38,071 nt of DNA, from positions 1-38,071 of the IMG/VR virus record IMGVR_UViG_3300042882_000131; one strand, given 5' to 3'. Shown piece by piece: positions 22,092-32,000 of the stretch. Origin of the DNA: a virus. The notes below the pieces were generated by a model. It was given only the letters and a program-made list of their open reading frames with translations, did no database searches and was not told where the DNA came from. A program made the position numbers and the translations under genes. How positions within the stretch are numbered: the stretch's first letter is position 1; each line of letters begins with the position of its first letter.

Positions 22092-22092
22092 C

Positions 22093-25000
22093 TTACTGCG
22101 GTGGTCTACTACTGTATTTCTCCATGTTCTTAATTAGAGTTTCAGCGTCTCCAGTTCTACCTGACAAACCAAATGTTGCCATAAAGTGAGTAATTACTTT
22201 TGGTGCACCCTCTTGTTGCCAAGAATATGGTCCAGTATCTTTCTTATAGTAAGCACTGTCATTCCCCATAAGCATACTCGCTAAGTCATCAATAATCTTT
22301 ACATACATTTTAAGAGTAGAACCAAATGCTGGTGAAGTTACACCAATGAACTTAGCATATTCATTCAACCCTAATCCTGGTATAGGCATAAAGGTAGAGG
22401 TCTCTTGTTTCACACCCATCATCAAAAACAACATGTGGTTTACCATATAACCTCTGAGTTGGAAATCAGGAGTAAATGCTGGTCCTGATCTAGCGCGGAT
22501 CTTTTCCCATCTAGCTTCATCATCATCATCATATCCAAAGAGTAATAGAATTCCAAGTACTGCAAGTAACACAGATACTCCTTCTCCTATAGTTCTTTTA
22601 AGATCCACCTTTTCTTGGGCTGTCATATAAAGATATGCATCTGATTTATACGTGAGCATTTTCTTAAGTGCAGCAAGCGCACCTATATAATAACCGCGGG
22701 TAGGTTTTCCTAATGCCCAATCATATCTGTAACCACCTACGTTTCCTGACTTGGTATCCATACCAAATCTATTCACAAAACCTGGTGTAGCCCATTTACG
22801 CATAAAGAAAAATAATCTATAGGCTAGGTATTTGTTTCCTTCAGCTTGACCAAATGAATCATAAGCACCATATAGTCTTCTTGATACTGCTTGGAACTGG
22901 TTGCGGAATTGTTTAAACTTCATGGCTTTAGAGATAATTAACTCTTGGCCTTCTTGTAGTTGTGATGCTTCTCTGATACTGTTCTTTGCTTTAAGATCTT
23001 CTACAGACATAGAGTACTTATCTGCAATTTCTTGTAGAGTTTCTCCTGGAATATATTCATGAGTAATCTCTCTATTTCCCCATTCAGGATCAATACCCTG
23101 TTTAAGCGTGATGATACCATTCTCATCTAGCTCCCACGCATCAATGTATCTGATAGGTACTACACCGCTAGCTGTTTTCATGTCCAAGTATTTATGGTGC
23201 ATGAATCCTCCAAACAACTGCATAGCAGCTTCCATTTCCCCAAACTTTCTGAAGTCATACATCCATGATCCATCAAGTAAGTCTTTTGCCATTGTTCTTG
23301 TGATAGATCTACCGTGCTCTTCTTTAGCTTTAAAGAATGGGTCAAATCTTTGAATCAACTGAACTGATAAACTCTGACCACCTTTCGTGTAAATACCTGT
23401 AGTAGCCCACTCAATCATTGTCTTTTTTACCCACGGTTGTGCAGTAAAATAAGATTGTAAACTGACGTACTCACCTCCAGTAGATTCAATAATATTCTGC
23501 ATAACCTGACCATACCTATTCTTTAAATCTGAAGGTATGTTTACTGCTAGTGTTGCTCTACCGGCAGCTTTGGTCATACCATTAATCAGTTTATGTAACC
23601 ATGGGTTAGACTCTTCTACACCTACTACTTGTCTACCATGATAGGTTCTTTCAAACAAGGCTCTGAATTGTTCAAGTCTATTATAAGTAATACTCTTACC
23701 GGCACCCGCAGGTTTTAATTTCCCTGTAAGCTTGGCTACTTTCTTGTCAAACTTATTAGGTTGTTTCAGTGGGTTGTCTTCAAGTGTCTCAAGAATACCT
23801 TTAGCTAAGTCAACTGTATCAATTAACTTAGTTTGCATCTTAGCAGATGTCTGGTATCTCATTAGGTTATCAATGATATTTGGAGATACCTCATTGATAG
23901 GAATGTTATACAATCCTGATATAGGGATATAAGACAACTGGTTACCTTGAAGGTCAGTAGTTACAAGCTGTTGATTCACATCAAAGTTTGCATTAGACTC
24001 ATACTCATCAGCTTTAAGTTTTCTGTTTAAGATAGATTTATCTAACTGATACCTGATACTACCTCTAAGGACTTCTAAGTTATTCTTATACTTACCACCT
24101 TGTATACTTTCTAAGGTTCCACTTACACCAAATCTTGGCATATCATTCCAAAGCTTAGATCCTCTAGGTAGATCTTCCTGGTTTTTGTGATGGAACTCCT
24201 TGAGAAGCTCAATTAATTTAAACTGAGAACTGTTGGCGTTTTTCATTGCCAAGTATTCTTGGTTCACATACTTGTCACTAACAGCACTATTAGGATCATT
24301 AAGATCATACGGCCTTGGCAAGAATTGGTATTCATTGTCCACATATATGCCAACATAATCATCCCAGTTAGCGCCAAGAGGGATAGTTCTAAATTCATCT
24401 TTTACTTGGTATTTAGAGTGACGTGCATTAGGCTTACCTCTGAACTCTATATCTTTTCCAGTAATCCTATCTTTAACTTTAGTAATAACTAGATGCTCAG
24501 GGTTAGAAGGTACGGATACAGAATAAGCCATTAGTCTTTCATATACTGTAGATTGTTTAGCCTTTCTTTTACCCTTCTGTTTCTCATACTTAGTTTTAGT
24601 AACATGATTAGCAGTAAACCAGTTGCTAAACTTTTTGTCTTTCTCTAAGAGTTCTACTATCTGGTCACCATTAATAAAGTCATTAGCATCTGCAGATTTT
24701 ACTTCCGGGAGACCCATCTTAACCAAATAGTGGTTAAGTGCATCCATGTAATATTCTGTAGGTACCTTAGATGATAACTCAGATAGTCTATTAAAGATAC
24801 CTGTCATCTCTGCATGTTCAGTAGCAGTAAGTCCTCCTGATTGCATATCACTGAGCTTTACAAATCTCTTTGTTTCTGCCGGGCTCAGTTTTTCATTAGT
24901 CTCAACCTTTTCACGGTATGCTTCAAGCTCATCTAACTGTTCTCTAGTTAAACCTAACTTAGAGTTGTAACTGTTTTTAAAATCATTGATCTTTTGTTGA

Positions 25001-28000
25001 AGCTCTTTGACCATCTTTAATCTGTCAACTCCAAGTTCAGACGGCACCGGTTGGTTCTTTTCATCCTTAAATGCATATATCAATTCAAAGATATCCCCAT
25101 AGGCTTCACTAAGATTAAAAGTCTCTTTAGCAGCTACGTTTTGTTTAGCTTGAAGTACCTTAAGTCTTTCAATGTCTTTTACTTTAGCATCATAGTATTC
25201 CTGAGCATAAACAAGCATGATGTTTTGTTTATCCCACTCACTCATGCGTTTTTTCCATTCAGGGCTATCTCTCTTTACACCTTCTGCATCAAGTAGATTT
25301 GCAAATTCATTGTATGCTCTTTCTAAAGAACCCGGTACCTCTACAAACTCATAGTACTTTCTGTTCTTATCACGGTATTCACGGAGAAGCATAGCCTTAC
25401 TTAAGTCATATCTTCCTGTAGCAGGGTCATCAAACTTAGGTGTACCATCTATATAGTTAAGCTCAAAGAGTTGTTGATATCCTTTCCAAGCAGCTTGTGC
25501 TGTAGAGTAACTCTCAAATCTTTCCATCTCATTTGAGTACTTGTCCGTCTCTGCGGCAAAGTTATCTAGTGCAGTTTGTCTATCTATCCATGCTAATCTA
25601 CCTATAGGAGTATCAAAGACTTCATCAGCTTTGTATACTTCAGGTAAGAACATATCATATAGATAATCAATTGAGAGCTTTCTAAGTTCTGCTGCGCTAT
25701 CTTTAATCTTATCTCTGTCACCAGTTTCTTTGGCTTCTTCAAACTTATATGCTAGCTCTGCTCTATCAGCACGGTAACCCTTGTGCTCATTCTGCAGTGT
25801 GTAAACCTTTACTCTTTCACCTTCACCTTTTGAGTTTACATGGAATACCTCATCTTCAAATGTAGTAAGCTCAAGTATCTGCCGCGTCTTATTAGGATTG
25901 TAACCCACAGCTTTAAGTAATGGCTCAAGCTTTTGTCTAAATACTTCAGATGAATCCATCACTTCTTGCATGGCATTGGTCTCAATGTCATTTACAAATA
26001 TTGCAAAGGCACCTACTATAGGATCATTACTAGATGTGTAAGCCTCAAGCATTCTATTGAACCAAGAAGCATCTGCTTCCGTACCAGATAGTAATCCCCG
26101 GATTCTTTCTTCAGTGATTCTGTATTTTCTAAAGTGATCAATAAAAGCACCAACTCCTTGTGCACTAAGATTCTTATCTTTAAGTGCATTTATTTCCTCA
26201 TCTGTGATTGTATTACTTACAATTCTCTCATAGAGGTCATCTATCTCAGCTTCTGATAGGCGCGCGCTAAGCTGGTCAAGATTCTGTTTAAGCTCTTTAT
26301 TTACAAAGTCATTCATATACTGAGTATACTCTTTGTAGAATTCTGTAGCTCTCTCAAACTTAATCTTAGTGATTAGATTTTTAGATCTCTGAATAGTTGT
26401 ATTTGTCTGACTTAACATCTGAGCAAACGGATTGTCTGTCTTCATTGCAAAGTCACGTACAAGCAAGTCATCTGTATCTTTAATCAACTCACCATAGGCA
26501 GTAACTGTACTATTAAAGACAGCCAAGAGTTTTTCACCTTGACGGGAAGTATACTCACCACTTCTAATAAGATCATTCAAACTGTCATAGATGTTATCCA
26601 TAACATTGTTAATAACTGAGAAGCTATAGACAACAGTTGTTGCCTGTAAAGTGAGCTCCTGTAATCTTCTGATTTCTGCATCTACAGTATCATCAACTAT
26701 CTGAGCTCTACTTCTTTTTGCAGATATCTGTACGGTCTGGAACTTTCTAACACTGGCCTGAACATCTTTAATCAAACGCTGACCTTCATTCTCAAACATG
26801 GCTTTTTCCAAGACCTTGTACTGAGGACTCTTTTTACTTACTCTTTTAGCAACATCTAACACCTCTTTATTTCTAAAGAAGAAGTCATTGATTATTGCTA
26901 TCATAGCATCAGCACTAATATTTTTAGCAAGGTCCTTACTAGTATTATCTAACTTGTTGATACGGGCTTTCTCTGCTCTGGCAAACTGGGCTACCTCCTC
27001 ATCAGTCATCTTACTAGCAATCTCAAAGCTTTGGGTTAATACCTTTTGTGCTAATTGATCTAGTGTAGTATTAGCATTTATGTCAGCAACATCTACTCTA
27101 CCAAAGATACCTTTAAGGGCCTGCTTGATTGCGTACAGTAAGTTTCTAATAAATCTAGAGAAGCCGTCTGTTTCAATCTCTTGTCTTATTTGGTTGGTTG
27201 CTCTCTTACTTAATGCATGTACTAGCATCTCTTCTTTATACAGAACGCTTCCCTCTGGTAGTTCAGGATAGAGTCTAGCCATTTTCTCTTTAAGCATCTG
27301 ACCTTCATCTGTACCCATAAGTTGGTCATACAAGTTATCAAATAGCCTAGAGTTATCTCTTCTAATTGCAGCTATGAGGGGATGGGAAAATTCATGTAGT
27401 GCTGTATCTAATGTAAGACCTCCTTCTATAAAGTACACTGTACCGGCATAATAGAATGCTGGCTCACCATTATATTTGATAGGAGAATTTTTTAGAATCC
27501 TAGAAGCTTCCTCCCGGGTGATTTGTTGGTAAGGAGTCTTCATAGACTCAGATAATTTCTGAGCAAAGATAGTACCTAGTACAGCTGATCTTTCTATGTC
27601 CATGTCACTCTTGACACCCATATTCATGGGACCTTCACCATATGCATATACTAGGTCTTCATTGATGTGAGCCTGGTTATCCATAATAAGTTCCGCCCAT
27701 ACCATGTTGGTAAGTGGATCTAAAGCATCAGATACCAATGTTAAGCCATCCGCTTTAAGCGTTTCTCCTAGCTCAATCACAGCGTTCTTCAGTACCCCGC
27801 TTTTCTTATATTCATCAGGTATATTTGCAAAGTTGATTACAGCATAATTACCGCTAAGACCATATGAAATGTCCCCAACTCTGATACCGTCCACCATAAC
27901 TGGCACGCTCTCATTGTTCTCACCGTAATATTCAGTCTGACTCAAATCTATATTCTCAAATACATTAAGTCCAGTAGGGTCATTAACAAACCTTCTAAAG

Positions 28001-29094
28001 CCCTCAATATCTTGTTCTGAACCTAGTATGTGGATTTGCTCAGGTTCAAATACTAATAACTCTTTAATATTACCAAGTTGATTGTTGACACTATCATATC
28101 CAAATTTTTCATTTAAAAGATCAGAAATGGATTTTGTAATAACAGGGAAATTGTTTGCAATATCTATATACTTTCTATTAGTGTTTCTGTTTAAAGTATC
28201 ACTATCAACACCCAACATTTCTGCAACTACACTATAATAACTTGAAGGCATAAATTTTGGATCTTTTTCCTTAAGCTTCTTTACTATGTCATTATAAGTC
28301 TCTCCGTATTTTTTAAATGTTTTTTTTACGTTTACTATAACAGGTATACTATACTTTCTTGACATAGAATATCCTTGGGACTTTCTTTTAAAGTCTTTCC
28401 ATGCTTCTTCCCATTGCTCTTCAGTAAAATTACGTTCTTCCCAATTAGAATAATCTGGATCAGTTAATATGTTATTTTTATCTTCAAGAAACTCTTCTCT
28501 AAGTTCTACTATACTAACATTTTTTCTAAAATAAAAGTAAAACCCATCTCCAAGAAATAAACCATCACCTTGATTAATTCTTTCTTTAAGAAATCCTTCA
28601 GATACTATATCCCCATTGTAAGCATCATGATAAACAATATCTTTTACAGTGCTTTCAGGAAAGATACTATTTAGATAAGCAGTGTATTGTTCTTGTGTAC
28701 CTATGGTAACTAGTTCTGGATTATTATCAAAGAGTTCTTTTACACCTTCTTTAGGCTCCTCTCTCATAAAAGAAGCTATGTCATCTTCATTAGAAGCTTC
28801 TCTCTTTTGCATGAGCAACTTAGTCTCCTGCTCATCAATTAACCCGTCTAATACTGAGAAGAGCAGTTCATTAGGTTCAGCTCTATATATAACATTCCCG
28901 TTTACTTTTTTGTCAGATACACTGTATAGTAGTTCACCTGGTGTAGGTGCTAGACCATAAGTTCTTTTGGCAAACTCAGTTAGTCTAAGATTAGCATCAT
29001 CAAATCTTTGGAAGTCTTGAATTACTCTTACGTCACTAATGATGTTTTCAGCCTTAAGCATATCAAGGCTGTTCATCTTACTACTACACTCCAT
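22093..29094 (-). CDS. Giant multi-domain virion-type protein, probable ejected cargo
   Basis: A 2333-residue protein, probably packaged and ejected with the genome, as large proteins next to the polymerase are in crAss-like phages. Domains in order: about 150-360 an ADP-ribosyltransferase-like region (DIVYHDAYNG ... GDGFYFYF; then VFEPEQIHILGSEQDI). About 398-475 is a GNAT-like region (SGVLKNAVIELG ... LTLVSD ... VWAELIM). A zincin-like segment follows with HEFSH at 567-571, possible third ligand Glu near 621, and a basic amphipathic helix (RNLLYAIKQALKGIFGR, 650-666). Long coiled-coil-rich helical regions follow. About 2013-2057 is a LysM repeat (IPGETLQEIADKYSM). At 2172-2188 is a membrane helix followed by DDDDE. 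Domain calls are from patterns and differ in certainty. The start overlaps the polymerase stop (TAATG). Confidence 0.85.
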   Translation of the reverse strand: MECSSKMNSLDMLKAENIISDVRVIQDFQRFDDANLRLTEFAKRTYGLAPTPGELLYSVSDKKVNGNVIYRAEPNELLFSVLDGLIDEQETKLLMQKREASNEDDIASFMREEPKEGVKELFDNNPELVTIGTQEQYTAYLNSIFPESTVKDIVYHDAYNGDIVSEGFLKERINQGDGLFLGDGFYFYFRKNVSIVELREEFLEDKNNILTDPDYSNWEERNFTEEQWEEAWKDFKRKSQGYSMSRKYSIPVIVNVKKTFKKYGETYNDIVKKLKEKDPKFMPSSYYSVVAEMLGVDSDTLNRNTNRKYIDIANNFPVITKSISDLLNEKFGYDSVNNQLGNIKELLVFEPEQIHILGSEQDIEGFRRFVNDPTGLNVFENIDLSQTEYYGENNESVPVMVDGIRVGDISYGLSGNYAVINFANIPDEYKKSGVLKNAVIELGETLKADGLTLVSDALDPLTNMVWAELIMDNQAHINEDLVYAYGEGPMNMGVKSDMDIERSAVLGTIFAQKLSESMKTPYQQITREEASRILKNSPIKYNGEPAFYYAGTVYFIEGGLTLDTALHEFSHPLIAAIRRDNSRLFDNLYDQLMGTDEGQMLKEKMARLYPELPEGSVLYKEEMLVHALSKRATNQIRQEIETDGFSRFIRNLLYAIKQALKGIFGRVDVADINANTTLDQLAQKVLTQSFEIASKMTDEEVAQFARAEKARINKLDNTSKDLAKNISADAMIAIINDFFFRNKEVLDVAKRVSKKSPQYKVLEKAMFENEGQRLIKDVQASVRKFQTVQISAKRSRAQIVDDTVDAEIRRLQELTLQATTVVYSFSVINNVMDNIYDSLNDLIRSGEYTSRQGEKLLAVFNSTVTAYGELIKDTDDLLVRDFAMKTDNPFAQMLSQTNTTIQRSKNLITKIKFERATEFYKEYTQYMNDFVNKELKQNLDQLSARLSEAEIDDLYERIVSNTITDEEINALKDKNLSAQGVGAFIDHFRKYRITEERIRGLLSGTEADASWFNRMLEAYTSSNDPIVGAFAIFVNDIETNAMQEVMDSSEVFRQKLEPLLKAVGYNPNKTRQILELTTFEDEVFHVNSKGEGERVKVYTLQNEHKGYRADRAELAYKFEEAKETGDRDKIKDSAAELRKLSIDYLYDMFLPEVYKADEVFDTPIGRLAWIDRQTALDNFAAETDKYSNEMERFESYSTAQAAWKGYQQLFELNYIDGTPKFDDPATGRYDLSKAMLLREYRDKNRKYYEFVEVPGSLERAYNEFANLLDAEGVKRDSPEWKKRMSEWDKQNIMLVYAQEYYDAKVKDIERLKVLQAKQNVAAKETFNLSEAYGDIFELIYAFKDEKNQPVPSELGVDRLKMVKELQQKINDFKNSYNSKLGLTREQLDELEAYREKVETNEKLSPAETKRFVKLSDMQSGGLTATEHAEMTGIFNRLSELSSKVPTEYYMDALNHYLVKMGLPEVKSADANDFINGDQIVELLEKDKKFSNWFTANHVTKTKYEKQKGKRKAKQSTVYERLMAYSVSVPSNPEHLVITKVKDRITGKDIEFRGKPNARHSKYQVKDEFRTIPLGANWDDYVGIYVDNEYQFLPRPYDLNDPNSAVSDKYVNQEYLAMKNANSSQFKLIELLKEFHHKNQEDLPRGSKLWNDMPRFGVSGTLESIQGGKYKNNLEVLRGSIRYQLDKSILNRKLKADEYESNANFDVNQQLVTTDLQGNQLSYIPISGLYNIPINEVSPNIIDNLMRYQTSAKMQTKLIDTVDLAKGILETLEDNPLKQPNKFDKKVAKLTGKLKPAGAGKSITYNRLEQFRALFERTYHGRQVVGVEESNPWLHKLINGMTKAAGRATLAVNIPSDLKNRYGQVMQNIIESTGGEYVSLQSYFTAQPWVKKTMIEWATTGIYTKGGQSLSVQLIQRFDPFFKAKEEHGRSITRTMAKDLLDGSWMYDFRKFGEMEAAMQLFGGFMHHKYLDMKTASGVVPIRYIDAWELDENGIITLKQGIDPEWGNREITHEYIPGETLQEIADKYSMSVEDLKAKNSIREASQLQEGQELIISKAMKFKQFRNQFQAVSRRLYGAYDSFGQAEGNKYLAYRLFFFMRKWATPGFVNRFGMDTKSGNVGGYRYDWALGKPTRGYYIGALAALKKMLTYKSDAYLYMTAQEKVDLKRTIGEGVSVLLAVLGILLLFGYDDDDEARWEKIRARSGPAFTPDFQLRGYMVNHMLFLMMGVKQETSTFMPIPGLGLNEYAKFIGVTSPAFGSTLKMYVKIIDDLASMLMGNDSAYYKKDTGPYSWQQEGAPKVITHFMATFGLSGRTGDAETLIKNMEKYSSRPPQ

Positions 29095-32000
29095 TATATC
29101 TTACATTTAAAGGGATTATTCTCCTCATCAAAATTAAACTCTATTTCAGCATCACTGATACCTTGTTCTTCCGCTATCATCTCTACAACTTCTGCATACA
29201 TGGTAGAACCCGGATTCACATATCCAAACTCCTCATAGAGTCTTTTACTTAAATATACAAATAATTCTTTAGGCATCAAGCGTACATCACCAAATCCAGT
29301 CTTAGGGAATGCTATCTTAACACCTCTAGACAAGTCATGTTGTATCTCCTCTATAGCATCCTCAAACAATCCTTTTACTGCAAAAAACGCCTTAGATTTT
29401 ACTCCTGTAAAGTTATCATTTAATGCTAAATTAGAAGTAGGGAAAAGTATAGTCATTGACTCATCAATCTTACTCAGTCTTGATTGACCTTCAAAGATCT
29501 TTGTTTTATCTGTCATCAAAGCTCTTGGTGAGTTAGCTACAAAAACAATATCTGGATGTTTAGCAACCATCTCCTTATATTCTTCTTCTGAATCTAAATA
29601 AATATAAAGATTAGGTGTATTGGTAGCTTTTATATAGTTGCTTCTTGGCTCCTTTTTCTTCCTTGCTTCTTTTGGACGTGGGATATTCTCAAGATCATTT
29701 ACAAAGAAAAGCTCTTTAAATCTGCTCTTCTCTGAATTAAGCATGTTGTTTTGATTAATAAACAGATTAAAAAATCTATTTAGTAAAGTATCAACTTTTT
29801 CTTCATCATCAAGAATATCCATGAACATGTCACCTTGATCTCTCATGAGGTCAGTATACAATTCTAAAGGAACTACATTATTGAAGTTCATCTTAGTTTT
29901 GTTAAGTCCAGTTTGCATCAAAGACATCAATGGCATTCTTGAGAAGAAATCACTTATTAATTTGTTTTCTTCTGGATCAGCTACTTTAACTACTCCTGGA
30001 TTAGCAAGGTCAGCAAAGTTCTTATTATAAAGATTAGACAAAGAGTTGGTAAAGTCCTTCTCATTCAGATACAAGTTAAATACACTTTCTGTAGAGTTAG
30101 TATCTAGCATTAGTCTGCTAAGTACCGGATATTCTTTTTTAAGTTTTCCTCCGTACACCTCTTCATCTCTTTGCATTAACTCTTTGAATTTAACAGCATA
30201 TGCATTCTCTGGATCTTTAAACATCTTATGAGGATTGTAAGTGTTATCCAGGGCCTTCATAGCTAGTATCTTCTCATAAGCATATCTTGCTTGAGCAACT
30301 TTATCTAACTCAGGTTTAGTAATCTTTATTCCTCTTAGCTCACTGTTAAATTCAGCAGTCTTACTAATCTCTTCTGTAGAGTAAATAGATCTCAGGTATT
30401 CTCTCTCAGCTACAAAAGCATAATACTCTGCTATGTTAGTAGTTCCATTAGACTTAAAGTATGATGAATCTAGTGCGTATAAGCCTCTATCTTCATATGA
30501 ACCCTCAAACTCAGAACCTTCTTTCCATAAACCATACTCAAAGTCTTGACGCAACTGCATCTCATCAATGTAAAGAGTGTCCTGACCTTGATCATTTTTC
30601 TTTACATAAGCACCAAACTTCAAGTTGTCTACTAGATTTACAGGAATTTTTGTGCTTGTGTTGTAACCTTTGTAAGCTGGACCTAGATTAAACTTTCTCA
30701 ATGCATTCTGAAGAAGCATACTCACTAGATCATTTCTAAAGGTTCCAATCATTTGTGCAATTTTCCCTGACCCAAAAGTATTGTCTACATTGCTTTTGAA
30801 CATTTTAAGATTTGTAACAATCCATTCAGATAAATTAGGGTGATATCTTAATGGCATCAAAGGTTGCAGCAAAGCTAGTATAAGATCATTATTATACATT
30901 GCACTAGTTACCGAGTCATACCTTAAGGCTGTTCTTAAATCTTGGTCAATCTTAGTATCATCTTCAAGATCTTTTCTTGCAGACTCAGTTAATTCTACAT
31001 CAGCACCCGTTGAATCAGTTTTTGTATCAGGGTTTGAGTTTATCTTTAATTTTGTAAGACCTTCAATCTGTTGTTCTATCTCTAGGAAGTGCAAGAACAT
31101 AAGTTGAGATAATCCACTATACTTTATTTTATTGGCAGCTGTCTGAGCCTTTTTTACTAGTTTTTCTAGTTCAGCTTCTAACGGCATTCTTCCGTTTTTG
31201 TCAAAAAATTCAGCTTCAATCTTACCCTGACGCACTTGAGAATTTTTAATAAGCTCTAACATTTCTGCCTCATTGAAGTTTCTATCTTTTTCTCCAAAGT
31301 ATTTATCTGAAAGAGCACGTCTCTGAGCATAGTATTTATCACTAGTTATAGGAGTATCAAATGCTTTTTTCATTACACGGTAAGCAGCATCCTTCTTTAC
31401 ATTGCTTTTTGAATCAGATTTTTTACCAAGTGGTTCAGCAAATGTACTATTACCTTGTCTTTGTTCTTTTACATACTCTCTAACTAGTGGTTGTGAAACA
31501 AAGAAGATAGCTTCTTTTACAGGTACCCCAGCTTTAATTAGGTATAGCGTTGTTGAAGCAAGCTCATAGTTTCCTTGGATAAAGAAGATCCATGCATCTT
31601 TCTCAACATCCACCCATCCATTGATAGACTGGGAGAACAAGTCAGCTACTTTGTGTACATTATCTACATCATATCTACTAGCTATTGATATTACTTCATC
31701 ACCATCTTTATTAATTGTAGTGTGGTGTCTAAGGAGTAACTCCATCTTTCTTGGTGTCTTACTTTTACCCTGCAGGTATGTAGCCGGCATCTTAGCATCT
31801 AATGAATTCATGATTACATTAAATGTGTTTTCTATAGCTCCAAGACCAAGGGTTTTCTTACCAATCTCATTAGACTCATGCTTGTATATGTTGTATCCAG
31901 ATTCTAGAACACGCGTAGGACTAATGACCTTTTTAACTGTCTTTACTCCATTCTCATCTACGTTTTTGTAGTTTGGTGAATCAGAAGACATGTTCTTATA

